DNA from: Limimaricola sp027213785
GTDB lineage: Bacteria > Pseudomonadota > Alphaproteobacteria > Rhodobacterales > Rhodobacteraceae
Assembly: GCF_050847355.1 (NCBI RefSeq)
Contig: NZ_CP193762.1
Span: forward strand, 1-64,000
Direction of reading: 5' to 3'
DNA length: 64,000 bases
The notes beneath the pieces were generated by a model, which saw only the letters and a list, made by a program, of their open reading frames with translations, was not told the origin of the DNA and did no database searches. Made by a program: the position numbers and the translations under genes. The first letter of the stretch is position 1, and every line of letters starts with the position of its first letter. This document shows positions 53,526 to 63,396 of this stretch, in pieces.

Positions 53526-53761
53526 TCGAACAGGCTCAACTGGTTCGCGGACTGGTCCCGCTCGACGGCCAGCTCATCCCCCAGATAGCGCCCATAGCGC
53601 TCCCGGAGCCGGTGGCCAAAGCCGCCGTCGCTGGAGGCAATGGCAGCGTGCACGAGGATCGAGCGCACCTCCGCCTCGAGGCTGCGTCCGTTCAATTGGG
53701 CTTGCGCACGGAGACGCTCGTGAACCTCGTCCGGCAGGTTTCTTACCGTCATGTTCGCCAT
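53522..53761 (-). CDS. FitA/VapB-like antitoxin
   Basis: 79 residues with an N-terminal ribbon-helix-helix (MTVRNLPDEVHERLRAQAQL then GRSLEAEVRSILVHA), the FitA pattern, and a C-terminal tail (NQLSLFD) that would occupy the toxin's active site. It is upstream of and overlaps the PIN toxin gene, in the usual VapBC order. Without its partner the toxin would be lethal, so the pair stabilises the replicon. Confidence 0.88.
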   Translation of the reverse strand: MANMTVRNLPDEVHERLRAQAQLNGRSLEAEVRSILVHAAIASSDGGFGHRLRERYGRYLGDELAVERDQSANQLSLFD

Positions 53762-54168
53762 GATCCCTCCGGCACGATGGCAGATCTTCGGGAGTGATGG
53801 CCTTGTGAGGGGGCATATTCAAGCAACGGGATGTAGACGTGGTCGAACCGGGCAAGGGTGCAGCCCTGATGCTTTCCGCGCACCGGGCCTCGGTCCAGTC
53901 GGCGCGCCGTCCGACGCAGCCGCAGATCCGATGATCCCGTGGGATCAGCCCCCATCTTCCGGGAACGCGCAGGGAGGCTGGGAGGAGATAGGTCCATGCC
54001 CAGCATCGAGGTCGTCGACCTGCACCGATGCCGACCTGCAGCCTGCGTCCCCGTCCGGATGTGACAAGACGTCACGGGCCGGATCAGATGGGCCATCTCG
54101 TGGTAAGAGGCCTTTCCCGACAGCTCCTATGGGGCATGGGACACCACGGACAACAGCAGGAGGCTTCC
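53762..54168. other. intergenic stretch
   Basis: No gene supported. The right end (54120-54168) carries the AGGAGG site of the following small gene. No terminator or repeat identified. Confidence 0.4.
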
Positions 54169-54423
54169 ATGTCGATCGATCCGACTTTCACATACTGGAC
54201 TGCCGTCTTCATCCCTGCCGGCGAGGTCGAACCCACGGCAATGACAGCGGACTTCAACGAACTCGGCGAAGGCGACCCGGTCGATGCACGGGGCGCGATG
54301 GTGCATTTCAGATCAGCCCTGGGCGCTAAGGCCAAAGTGCTCGACGTCTATCCGTTTCCCGATCCGGACGAAGCGCTCGAGACCTACCGGGCGACAGAGA
54401 CGCTCAAGGTCGCTGGCATGTGA
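54169..54423 (+). CDS. hypothetical protein, 84 residues
   Basis: Start chosen at 54169 because AGGAGG lies six bases ahead. The product begins MSIDPTFTYWTAVFIPAGEV and continues DFNELGEGDPVDARGAMVHF and LGAKAKVLDVYPFPDPDEAL. It is acidic and soluble with no signal peptide or known motif. The next gene, 140 bp on, is on the same strand but not tightly linked. Confidence 0.55.
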   Translation: MSIDPTFTYWTAVFIPAGEVEPTAMTADFNELGEGDPVDARGAMVHFRSALGAKAKVLDVYPFPDPDEALETYRATETLKVAGM

Positions 54424-54562
54424 GGCCAGATGGACGGTCGAGGCGCGACGACCGGGTCCTGAGACCTGTGCGATCCCGCCTCGCCAGCCGTCTCCCGCTT
54501 GCAGCGTTGCCTCGCCCTATGCAGGCTCGCTCCGAGTTGTCTTCAGTTCTCGCGGGATCGCC

Positions 54563-56698
54563 ATGCTGCCCAGTTCGGTCAAGACCACGCTCGCGGCCCT
54601 TGCGAAGGCTTCCGACCCCAAAACGCACGCCGCGGAGCTAAAACACTTCGGCCGCGCGCTTCTGGAAAGACCGAAGGACGCAGCAAGGTTCCTGGCGCAG
54701 ATGGCCGGCAGCGCGGCCGCCGCCGGTGCGGGCGAGGACCGCATGAGCCAGTTGCTCAGCACGGGCCTCGACGAGGCCCGGATGGCGCGGGAGAACGGGC
54801 AGCGGCGCGGCGCGCTCTTCATCGATGCCCTCGAGACGCAGCTCGGCGACCTGGTCGCATCGGATGCCCTGACCCTCAGGGGAAGCCTGGCGGTTTCGGG
54901 AACCTGGGTGCGCGCCGGCCTGTCCCCGCCCGCCATCCTCGCCGCGCGGCAGGATGGATTCACTGCCGCGGTAGCAGCTGGTGACGATCCAGCTGCTCTG
55001 GAAACCCTGCTCGACGGTCTGCTCGGCAGCCTGATGCGGGAGCACGGCGACAACGTCACCGTCCTGCAGACCTTGTTTGCAGAAATGCTGCCCACCGTGC
55101 CGCCTGAGGCCCGCCAGGCCCTCACCCGAATGGCTGTGGCGCGGCCCCGGGAGATTTTCGCCGAACTCGGCTGCGCCTGGCTGCTCGATGCCGATGCGGA
55201 GGTTCGCTTTGGCGCGCTGGACGGCCTTTCGGACCGCTTGGCGGCGGGGACGGTCTCCTCGGAGACGCTGGCCCGGCTCACCATCCTGCGCAGCTGGCTG
55301 GCGGATGCAGCGCTGCGTGACCGGGTGGATGGCTTAGTGCGGGAGGCCCTGCGCAAGGGCGTGGGCGGCGCCACGAAGGCGCCCGAGCGCAAGCTGCATC
55401 GGATCGTCGCCAGCCCGGTGGACGGCTCCGGCGCGCAGAGCATGGCGGCGGCGGTACAGAGCGGGGGCGCCCGCAGCGTGGCGGTGGTGCTGCTGAAGCA
55501 GGGCTTCGGTGTGAAAGATGCCTATGTGCTGCCGTGCGACGGCGCCACCGAGCAGCGCCGCATCCTCACCACCCTGACCGACGAGATCGAGGCGCAGGAC
55601 GTCCCGCGCGCATACCTGGAGCAGACGCTCGGCATCGCCTTGGGCGAGGGGCTGGAGGCGGGCGTGGCGCCCGTGCCGGGGTTGGTGGACGTGGCGCAGG
55701 CTTGCGGTCTCGACACGCTGCGTCCGCTCTCCACCTCGGTCGCGGCGATGCTGGAGCTGGCAGACCCCGAGGGCTGGATTGCCGATCTGACGGTCCAGGC
55801 CCGAGGCCGGCTGATCATGGCCAGTCAGCACTGGCCGGACAGGTATTCGGTCCTCGAGAGTTGGTTCGAAGATAGCGACGAAACCGTGGCGGCGCTGGAG
55901 AGCGCCAGGTCCCCGAGCGCGCTGACCCGCGCCATGGGGCGGGTGCTGGAAGCCCGGCGCGCGCATTGGGCCGCGGTCATCGCCCGCAATGCGCTGCTGC
56001 TCAGTGCTGCCGGATCCACACACGCGGACGAGTTCCTCGCGGTCGCGGCGGCGCTGAAGGACGGGCGCGATCTCAAGAAGACACCGGTGATGGGTTTCAT
56101 CTGCGAGCAATCGATCTTGGTGTGGATGGATCGACGCGATGCCCCCAGCGCCCCCTTCGATGCGCCGCCGGATATGCCGTTCGCCTCGTCCCCCATGCCA
56201 CCTGCGCCTGAGACAATGCCGAATGCCACCCCCGAGGCCGCGGACAAGTTGACCAGGCTGTTGCAGCCCGCCGGGCTGACCGAGCCCTGGCTCGAGGGCT
56301 ATCTGATGGGGATCTGCACCGCGCCGATCTTCGTGACACCGTCGGATTGGCTCACGCCGCTGCTTCACATCGTCGGGCCCAGCATCGAAGCTGAGAAGGA
56401 TCTGACCTGCTTCGTCAATCTGCTGATGCCGCGCTACAACGGCACCGTTGAGAAGCTGAGGGCGCCATACGAGGAGCTCGTCCCGGCCGACATGCCGCTG
56501 ATCCCGATCTGGGCGGACGGCTACCTGACGGCCTGGGGGGCGACGAAACTCAACTGGCCCGTCAAGGTACTGGGGCCGCAGGGCAAGACAATCCGCAAGG
56601 CGCTCGAGCAGGCGACGGAGGGTCGGATCAAGCCGTCGGTGTTTCGGGACACGCTGCCGACCTGGCTGCGAGAGCGCTTCGCCGTGCAGAAAGGGTAA
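54563..56698 (+). CDS. large protein with a UPF0149-like C-terminal region
   Basis: 711 residues; the start at 54563 (MLPSSVKTTLAALAKASDPK) is tentative, as only a weak ribosome site is seen. The protein is mostly helical and Ala-rich. Near residues 560-630 it reads TEPWLEGYLMGICTAPIFVT and PSDWLTPLLHIVGPSIEAEK, resembling YecA/YgfB (UPF0149) proteins. Before that lies a DUF-like stretch with SVAVVLLKQGFGVKDAYVLP. No enzymatic motif recognised. Family proteins include a short SEC-C zinc tail in other species; none is present here. Function unknown. Confidence 0.65.
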   Translation: MLPSSVKTTLAALAKASDPKTHAAELKHFGRALLERPKDAARFLAQMAGSAAAAGAGEDRMSQLLSTGLDEARMARENGQRRGALFIDALETQLGDLVASDALTLRGSLAVSGTWVRAGLSPPAILAARQDGFTAAVAAGDDPAALETLLDGLLGSLMREHGDNVTVLQTLFAEMLPTVPPEARQALTRMAVARPREIFAELGCAWLLDADAEVRFGALDGLSDRLAAGTVSSETLARLTILRSWLADAALRDRVDGLVREALRKGVGGATKAPERKLHRIVASPVDGSGAQSMAAAVQSGGARSVAVVLLKQGFGVKDAYVLPCDGATEQRRILTTLTDEIEAQDVPRAYLEQTLGIALGEGLEAGVAPVPGLVDVAQACGLDTLRPLSTSVAAMLELADPEGWIADLTVQARGRLIMASQHWPDRYSVLESWFEDSDETVAALESARSPSALTRAMGRVLEARRAHWAAVIARNALLLSAAGSTHADEFLAVAAALKDGRDLKKTPVMGFICEQSILVWMDRRDAPSAPFDAPPDMPFASSPMPPAPETMPNATPEAADKLTRLLQPAGLTEPWLEGYLMGICTAPIFVTPSDWLTPLLHIVGPSIEAEKDLTCFVNLLMPRYNGTVEKLRAPYEELVPADMPLIPIWADGYLTAWGATKLNWPVKVLGPQGKTIRKALEQATEGRIKPSVFRDTLPTWLRERFAVQKG

Positions 56699-57168
56699 TG
56701 GGCTCGGACAGGAAACGGGAGGGCGCTGGTCGTACCGTGCCTGATGGCCAAGCCATCCCGGGATGGCTACCCCGTGTGCTTGGACTTGAGGTTGCCCTGC
56801 CGGTCGTATGCGGGGATTTCGATGCGGTGATGTGGCGGTTTCACATCCTTGCGGTCTCGCGCCCGAGGGTGCCGATCCAACCAGGCCGCCATGCATGCTC
56901 AAGGGCCACAACCGTTCGGCCTCAGTCACCACCGTGACTAGCGGGGGCGGGATGAAGTACGTCCGGAAAACGCGGGCATCGGGGACGCTTAATCGGCCGT
57001 CGGCGAACGGCGTGTGACTACAGCCAGAGGCGGGCGCGGGTCCTGCAGCTGACACGGGTCGCTGTGAGCGATCGCCTGGCATTCTCCCGACAGTACGCGT
57101 TCCCCGGTTTTCTCGGCCAACCGCTCTCTCCCCGTTACTCCGTACAAAAGAAACACGGATCCAGAACG

Positions 57169-57216
57169 AGGGAACAGATTTCCCGAACCCTTGCCGGCTC
57201 TGCAAATCTGTTCCCT
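57169..57216. repeat. inverted repeat with 13-bp perfect arms
   Basis: AGGGAACAGATTT (57169-57181) and AAATCTGTTCCCT (57204-57216), separated by 22 bp. A TGTTTTAG tail follows on the plus strand, so it could work as a weak terminator; equally it could be a protein-binding site. Confidence 0.6.
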
Positions 57217-57753
57217 TGTTTTAGTCCTGTCGTCCCTCGCAGCCGAGCGGAGCGTTCCCCTCGGTATCGACCCGCTGCAGATCCGTCCCGGTGCGCGAGG
57301 TTCGGCATTCTCCATGTCTCGATGATGCCCACCGCCTTACCGATGCGAGAGGCGCGGAGGTTCAGCGGGGTTGTCACGGCAGGGGACTGAAGCTCGGGCG
57401 GCAGGGGAAACTTTGAGCCGACATGGAAGAGCTGAACCGAACTTGCCGCGCTATCATCTGCACCGGCTCAGCGCGCATCCCATCGAACGGCACACAGTGA
57501 AGGGCAGTTCCTTCTCCTGGAACGCGAATCACCAAGTGGGTGGGAGGGCAGGGGCGGCGCCGGAAAGGAGAATTGCCCCTCATCCACGGCGGTTATTTGG
57601 AAGGTCACGGCCTATGACGTCGCGTCAGTCGAAAAAAAACCTGCCGATCCGATTGCGGAGCTTATTCTTGCCAAAAACAGGAGGGGAACAGGCGCACGCT
57701 TCGACGCGAAGCGCAAAAAACCCTTGCATTCATACCTATACAGCAGGCCGCAT

Positions 57754-57768
57754 GCATTGTCAACATTA
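57754..57768. repeat. 15-bp direct repeat, left copy
   Basis: GCATTGTCAACATTA, repeated exactly at 63157-63171. The left copy lies 162 bp before the first gene of the primase/helicase-like module. On the minus strand it contains TTGACA with a TATAGG 17 bp further on, so it may be part of a promoter. Confidence 0.55.
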
Positions 57769-57930
57769 GTTCGGGCCTTTTTTTATCCTTTGTTTCTAGA
57801 GGACAAAGACCTCCAAGGACAGGAGGCGCGGCCAAAACCGCGGCGCCGCGGCTCTTCTCGACCAATCCTTCGGTCTGTATACAAATCCTGGCCCGCCACT
57901 GAAGAGCGCTGCCATAGAAGAGGATTATAC

Positions 57931-58290
57931 ATGAGGACAGCGACGATTTCGCAGGCGCATCAGCCTCCCGATCTCAAGCACAAGGCGGCCACGCTCGACG
58001 AAGAGCTATCGGCGATGCGGAGGAAGCGCAGCCGCGCGCTGCGTGTTGCCCAGGGGTGTGACCACGTGCGGCTCACCCATGACATCGAGTTCACATTCCC
58101 GACTCGAGGCATCAGGCGAGAGCGCCTGAGCGACACCATCGCCGGGCATATTCCGGACGGCCCAGAGCCTAAGGCCCCGGGGGTCGATCAGCCGGCAAAC
58201 GGCATGGGCTGCTTCAAGGTCTGGCTGTCTCCTGCAGCAGCGGCGGAAGCTCACACCTTGCGGAATGGAGCGGCGCAAATGTCTATCTAG
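57931..58290 (+). CDS. hypothetical protein, 119 residues
   Basis: Start at 57931 (MRTATISQAHQPPDLKHKAA), with AGAGGA ahead. There is a basic helix (EELSAMRRKRSRALRVAQGC), then a region with RLTHDIEFTFPTRGIRRERL. No family recognised. It precedes the AEP-like gene by 222 bp on the same strand. Confidence 0.5.
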   Translation: MRTATISQAHQPPDLKHKAATLDEELSAMRRKRSRALRVAQGCDHVRLTHDIEFTFPTRGIRRERLSDTIAGHIPDGPEPKAPGVDQPANGMGCFKVWLSPAAAAEAHTLRNGAAQMSI

Positions 58291-58512
58291 ACCCGTTCCC
58301 GCTCCGGCGACCCTTCCGTCGCCTGCATTTTCCAACCTGACTGAGGGCAAAGCCTGCGCGCATACAGCGTGACGGGACGGATGACGCACGGACATGCGCA
58401 TCCTCCCGATCACGAAGCACGGGTTTAACCGCAGTCATTCACTTCGAACTCGCGCAATCCCGCACGGGACGCCGACCGGCTGCACGGTCGGCGCACAGAC
58501 AAGGACGACATC

Positions 58513-59994
58513 ATGAGTAAGTACACGCCCGACGCGTTCTCTCACTACCAATCCGCCTCGGAGATCGAAAACGATCTCTCGATGCAGGTCCCTTCGGTGA
58601 CTCTGCTCACCTCCGAAGGTCCGCCATTGACCAAGACTACCTGTATCAGAGGTGACCACCTCTGCAAGACCTCATTGCCAACATTGAGCCACGGGATCGC
58701 AGAAATTCGATCCGTAGCCACCGCGAAGGCCCTGAAATGCCTGCTCGAAAGCCTCACTCGCAACCAGGCCATCTCGATCGGTGTGCTCAAAAAAGGCACT
58801 TCCGCTCGGATCGGGAGGAAAGGCCGCCTGAAGGGCCGCGAGATTTCCCGGACAAAAGACCATTTCCGCTTCCCGGTGGGCTCCGCCTGGCTACTATGGG
58901 ACTACGATGCGAAATCGATGCCGCCGGAAGTCGCCCGGCGTGTCGAGAAGCTCGGTGGCCCACTGGAGGCCTTCTATCATATCTGCCCCGACGCCCGCTC
59001 CGCAGCGCAGGTTGTCCGGCCGTCATCTTCTGACGGCCTGTATGCGCCCGGGGTTCCGCTCGAAAGGAGTGCCGGTCGCCATGGGTACTTCCTCTTCCAG
59101 GAGGGCACCCGGATACCCGAGGCGCTCCGCGTCCTGCAGGAGCGGGCCTGGGAGGCCGGGCTGGCCTGGTTTGCCGTCAGCGCCAGCGGCGCCATTCTGG
59201 AGCGCTCGATCGTCGATATCACGGTCGGTTCGCCCGAACGCCTCATCTTCGAAGCCCCTCCCATCCTGATTGCCCCCGTCAAGCGGGCGCCCAGCCCCAC
59301 TCTCGTGCAGGAAGGGGGGGCCATGGCGATCCCGACGCTGACCGAGGAAACTCGTATCCAGGCCGAAGCGCTGAAGACGGCGGCCAGACAGGCGGTCAAG
59401 CCGACTGCGAAGGCCACCAAGCAGCGCTTCGTCGAAGCGCGCACCGACGATCACGTCAGGTGCCTCGGCGTATCCAGAAGGGCGGCGGGACGCGCCGTGC
59501 AGGCCCTTCTCCAAAGCCGGGCGCTCGAGGACGACAGCCTTCTCGAGCTGGCGGATGGGCGCCGGGTTCGCGCCGGGGATCTGCTCGATGGCAAGGCAGG
59601 GCATCATCACATGTCGATGCCGGATCCTGTCGAGGGGATCGGCTACGGCCGAGACAAGGCCACGCTGTTTCTCGAGCCTCGCCCGGGGCATCCCGATGAC
59701 GATCCATGCATCGTATCCCACGCGCACGGGGAGAAGGTGGTCTACCGTTTTGCACGCTTCGAGAACGCGGCCGTGGCGCCAGCCCATCCGATGCCGCCGA
59801 CCGGTGACGAACGTGCGCCTGCCATTGCCGCCATGCGCGAGCGGATCGCCGAGTGGGGTCGCCTGAGCGACCAGTTCGCCCGAGCGCACTTCATCTCGCA
59901 AGTGGAGGCAGCGGAGACGATGCACTGCGGCGCACTCTGCCCAGGGCAGGATGCAACAGAGGCGGCCGCGGGCCGGGTCGAGGTGCTGCAGTGA
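58513..59994 (+). CDS. AEP (archaeo-eukaryotic primase)-like protein
   Basis: 493 residues. The three AEP-type active-site motifs seem present in order: D130-x-D132 (AWLLWDYDAKSMP), the basic/His motif with H190 (SAGRHGYFLFQEG) and a late acid D235 (ERSIVDITVGSPERLIFE). The C-terminal half has HTH-like stretches (VRCLGVSRRAAGRAVQALLQ). AEP-like enzymes with a helicase partner start replication of plasmids and integrative elements; the helicase-like gene follows 12 bp later. The match is by eye and unconfirmed; the protein may have another nucleotidyltransferase role. Confidence 0.5.
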   Translation: MSKYTPDAFSHYQSASEIENDLSMQVPSVTLLTSEGPPLTKTTCIRGDHLCKTSLPTLSHGIAEIRSVATAKALKCLLESLTRNQAISIGVLKKGTSARIGRKGRLKGREISRTKDHFRFPVGSAWLLWDYDAKSMPPEVARRVEKLGGPLEAFYHICPDARSAAQVVRPSSSDGLYAPGVPLERSAGRHGYFLFQEGTRIPEALRVLQERAWEAGLAWFAVSASGAILERSIVDITVGSPERLIFEAPPILIAPVKRAPSPTLVQEGGAMAIPTLTEETRIQAEALKTAARQAVKPTAKATKQRFVEARTDDHVRCLGVSRRAAGRAVQALLQSRALEDDSLLELADGRRVRAGDLLDGKAGHHHMSMPDPVEGIGYGRDKATLFLEPRPGHPDDDPCIVSHAHGEKVVYRFARFENAAVAPAHPMPPTGDERAPAIAAMRERIAEWGRLSDQFARAHFISQVEAAETMHCGALCPGQDATEAAAGRVEVLQ

Positions 59995-60005
59995 AGGGGG
60001 GCGAT

Positions 60006-62204
60006 ATGAACATGAACGCCGCGCCGCAGATGGCCACGGGTCCGCGGGCCCAACTGCTCACGGGTGCTCAGGGCATCGGCAAGACGGCGGCCCTCGTCGG
60101 GCGGGATGGCCAGCCCGGACTGCTGCATCGCGGTCACGGACAAGGCTATGTGTCCGCCTTCTTTTCCCCGGACAATGCCAAGAGCGCCGAGGCCTACGCG
60201 GACTACGATGTCAATCGGCCGAAAGACGCGCCCAGCCCGGAGCCCTATCTCGTGCTGGGGCGCAGCGCCTGCGACCCCGAGAGCGGGGAACGGATGTGCC
60301 AAGTTCACGAGCTGGCTGAAGCGGCCGCGCGCCAGGGGGTCAATGTGCGCAAGGTGCTCTGCAGCCGCTGCCCGTTCGCCGAGAGCTGTCGATACCTGAA
60401 GCAGGAAGGTGCACTCGAAAAGGCGGGAGAGAGCGAGAAGGGCGTCGTAATCTTCGCACCGCATGAGTACGCGTATATCGCCCTGCCGGGCCATCTGCGG
60501 CCGGCGCGGGCGATCATCGACGAGCGGCCGAGGGACTTCGGCTGCCACTCCCATGTCGTGCCGGTGAGCGTCTGGAATGATTTCCGATCTCCATTCATGC
60601 GCAGCGACCGGTCACATGGCGCGATCGCGGATGCCTTCGCCGAGTACGACAGCCTGGTTGCGCCGCTGCTCGAGGCCATTCGCCACGCGGTGATGAAGCA
60701 GCCTGCCAGGGGGCTGGAGCTGATCAGAGAGGCAGTGCGGCAGCTGGCAGCGCCCGTTGATGGCGCATCTGCGCCTTTCACGATCTATGAAGGAAAAGAG
60801 CCGGCAGAGCTCATGAGACGGGCCGCCCGGCTTCTGCGCCAGTGGCGGGACAGGTCCCTCGAGCGCCAGATGGAACTGACCCTGTCCCGGGAGGGGCAGG
60901 ACAGCCCGGACGCCGGCACTTTTCGGGAGCGGCTGAAGGGCCTTCTGCAAGCCCCCATGCCATCTTACGGGCGCGCGATGATCGGCATCTTCGAAGCGGT
61001 CGCCAAGGAGCTCGAACAGGATCACGGTCCTGCCCTACGGGCCGTGCATCGGCTGGAGCTGACCGGCGAGGAGAGTATCGTCGCGGAAGCCGTCAAGCCG
61101 CTCGCGCTCCCTGCCGGCATTCCGCTGCTGCATCTCGACGGCACCGGGGAGCTAGACCTGGCGCGCGCTCTGTTCGGTGCTGACATGGTGCGGTCCCATC
61201 ACCCCGTCGAGCGGCTCGGCACCGCACTCTTCGTGTCGGGTCACAGCTTCAGCACCGCCTCGCTGACCGGGTCCGGCTGGGCTCAGGGTCGTCCCTCGCG
61301 CCCTGAGCGCGCCGAGGCGGTCCGCGAAGACTGGAAGCGGGTATTCTCGCAGCATCCGAAGAGCTTCATCGCCCTGCCTAAGAAAGCTGTCGAGGCCTTC
61401 GGCCTGCTCAAGGGGCATGAAGTCCGCTGGTTCGGGGCGCTGCGCGGACGCAACATGGCGGAGCAATGTGATACGGCGATCGTGATCGGTCGGCAGCAGC
61501 CCCGGGCGCGCGACATCGAGCGCATCGCACGGGCGGTGGCCGTTGCCCTGGACCGGCCGTTCAGTCCACTCCCCGAGCCGCAAGACGGATCATACGAGGA
61601 TTACCCGGTCCGGCGCGTCGGGTTGCGGATGCGAGATGGAACGGGACACGCAATCAAGGTGGCTTACCATCCCGATCCGATCGCCGACATGGTGCTGCGG
61701 CAGGTCAGGGATGCGGAAACGACCCAGGCCGCAGACCGGGTTCGGGCCCACTTTCGACCGAAGCAGTTGATCCTCGCGGGGGCTTCGGTCCCGGATGTCA
61801 CCTTCGACCGGGTCGTGCCATGGCACGAATTCAAGAAGGGCGGGACGAGGATCGAGCGCACGCTGGAGAGCCAAGTGCTGCCTCTGGCACCGGTCGAACT
61901 CGTTCGCGCCTTCCCCGACATCTGGCCGAACCGCAGAGCGGTGGAGCGGGATGAAGCAATGAGAGCTGTGCAAGAGGCGGTCGAGGTCGGACGTGGCATA
62001 CAGGAGCACCTGCCTTCGGGGGATAGCCTGCCGCTCCAACTGGTTTCCTACACGCGTCCTCCGAGCGGCACCGGACGTGGGCAGCGGGCTCGGACATTCA
62101 AGGCGTTGGTCCTGGCTACCCCAGACGAAACGCCCGCACTCATCAAGAAATGCCTGGGTTCCGTGATCAGGATCGAGGTCCAGCCGCTTCCATCGTCGTC
62201 CTGA
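60006..62204 (+). CDS. Superfamily-2-helicase-like protein with Cys cluster
   Basis: 732 residues from the ATG at 60006 (AAGGGG ahead). Walker A is LTGAQGIGKT (18-27). A Cys-rich region follows (C89, C98, C119, C122, C128; VLCSRCPFAESC), placed between Walker A and the Asp-Glu of RAIIDERPRDF like the iron-sulfur domain of XPD/DinG helicases. Late motifs include FGALRGRNMAEQCDTAIVIG then RQQP. Probably a replicative or mobile-element helicase paired with the AEP-like protein. A hairpin ends the transcript at 62221-62250. Confidence 0.55.
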   Translation: MNMNAAPQMATGPRAQLLTGAQGIGKTAALVGRDGQPGLLHRGHGQGYVSAFFSPDNAKSAEAYADYDVNRPKDAPSPEPYLVLGRSACDPESGERMCQVHELAEAAARQGVNVRKVLCSRCPFAESCRYLKQEGALEKAGESEKGVVIFAPHEYAYIALPGHLRPARAIIDERPRDFGCHSHVVPVSVWNDFRSPFMRSDRSHGAIADAFAEYDSLVAPLLEAIRHAVMKQPARGLELIREAVRQLAAPVDGASAPFTIYEGKEPAELMRRAARLLRQWRDRSLERQMELTLSREGQDSPDAGTFRERLKGLLQAPMPSYGRAMIGIFEAVAKELEQDHGPALRAVHRLELTGEESIVAEAVKPLALPAGIPLLHLDGTGELDLARALFGADMVRSHHPVERLGTALFVSGHSFSTASLTGSGWAQGRPSRPERAEAVREDWKRVFSQHPKSFIALPKKAVEAFGLLKGHEVRWFGALRGRNMAEQCDTAIVIGRQQPRARDIERIARAVAVALDRPFSPLPEPQDGSYEDYPVRRVGLRMRDGTGHAIKVAYHPDPIADMVLRQVRDAETTQAADRVRAHFRPKQLILAGASVPDVTFDRVVPWHEFKKGGTRIERTLESQVLPLAPVELVRAFPDIWPNRRAVERDEAMRAVQEAVEVGRGIQEHLPSGDSLPLQLVSYTRPPSGTGRGQRARTFKALVLATPDETPALIKKCLGSVIRIEVQPLPSSS

Positions 62205-62220
62205 GGTTGAAGCTGACCAC

Positions 62221-62250
62221 TCGCCATGCTGTCCGGCAACAGCATGGCGA
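62221..62250 (+). terminator. hairpin after the helicase-like gene
   Basis: A perfect 12-bp stem (62221-62232 with 62239-62250) around the loop CCGGCA, 17 bp after the stop codon. The following sequence is not strongly U-rich, so rho-independent function is only likely. Confidence 0.55.
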
Positions 62251-62485
62251 ATGGGTTCTTCCGAGATGCGGTTCGATCAATCGCCGATACGGGCGTGCCC
62301 GCGCCGGGACAGCTACCCATGTCCCGGCGCAGATTTTCGAGTCTGCCGCGCGCCCACTTCGGCGATGGGACGATGCCGCGCGCGTCCGCTGCCGGAAGAT
62401 CACTCGAGTGGCATCTCCTCGTACGCATCCGGGGGAGGGCCTGCGATTGATCTTCGGCTGTCTGGCCGCTCCTGACGGCCGCAGC

Positions 62486-62809
62486 TCAAGGCCGCAAGAT
62501 AGACAGCAGCATCTCGAGATCGTCGCGGGTCGGCTCCTGGTCGGCATCGATCAAGCGCTCCAGTTGGATCGCAGCGGCACCAGCTTGCCACATCCCGCCA
62601 CCTTCGACGATCTCCAGAACTTCCCCTCCGACATCCTCGAGCGGCAGCTCTTCCATGAGCTCCGGCTCGGCCTGCGCCATGGCCCTGCGCGTCTGCTCGA
62701 CGGCATGGTCTTCATTTCGAGCCCACCCGATCCAGCCATAGAGGCCTGCTTCCCGGCAGTCAGTTTCCCACTCGATCAACACGGAATAATATTTCAGTCG
62801 CTCTTGCAC
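62486..62809 (-). CDS. hypothetical acidic protein, 107 residues
   Basis: GTG start at 62809. The product begins VQERLKYYSVLIEWETDCRE (first residue read as Met) and GLYGWIGWARNEDHAVEQTR; it is acidic, without signal peptide, and ends in RDDLEMLLSILRP. It is convergent with the helicase-like gene. No known family, but codon use fits real coding sequence. Confidence 0.55.
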   Translation of the reverse strand: MQERLKYYSVLIEWETDCREAGLYGWIGWARNEDHAVEQTRRAMAQAEPELMEELPLEDVGGEVLEIVEGGGMWQAGAAAIQLERLIDADQEPTRDDLEMLLSILRP

Positions 62810-63156
62810 ATCGGCCCCGCAAATACATGACGCAATTCATGATAGCGAAGCCGGATTTCGCCTGGATTAAGAGGGGCCAGGTTCTGGGCATTGGAAAGGC
62901 TTTGCGGCGTGCATCCCCTGGGTGCGACAGGGCAGGGTGAAAGTGCCCCGCCATGGCTTTCTTGGGGAGAGCGGAGGGGGTCCTTTCCGTGGATGAAAAC
63001 CGTGTCCAGGGCGCGCGCCGTTCAGGACATCGGTGCATGTGGAACCACGCGGGGCAGCCGGGCCAGCCCGATGGAGCTTGACCCTGTTGATCCGGTCGCC
63101 TGGGGGGCAGGGGGACGAACCGGGGTGCAAAGGTGCCGGCACTTCCGAGGGACCCT

Positions 63157-63171
63157 GCATTGTCAACATTA
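63157..63171. repeat. 15-bp direct repeat, right copy
   Basis: GCATTGTCAACATTA, identical to 57754-57768. The two copies bracket 5.4 kb holding the primase/helicase-like module. Confidence 0.55.
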
Positions 63172-63396
63172 TGGTTTTCTTGGAAAAAAACGCCGCGTGG
63201 GGCCAGATAACTCTTGTCGAGCGGTTTGGCATTCGCTAGAAAGAGGACAACGGAAACGAGCGGCTCGAATGAGAGCGGCGCATCGAACCGTTAGCCGCCT
63301 GGCGGCTTAGAATACACATGGGTCAAGCTGCGACAGCTCCTGATCCAGAGGACGAACTCCCTGGAGAAGTCCGACCCTTCCGCTTTGGCGGCTTAG

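Larger units (their letters stand above)
56699..57930. other. 1.2-kb gene-poor region
   Basis: No gene with a plausible ribosome site or family resemblance. It contains a long inverted repeat (57169-57216), A/T-rich runs at 57630-57660 and 57715-57800, and one copy of the 15-bp direct repeat. A control region or origin for the primase/helicase-like genes downstream is possible but unproven. Confidence 0.4.
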
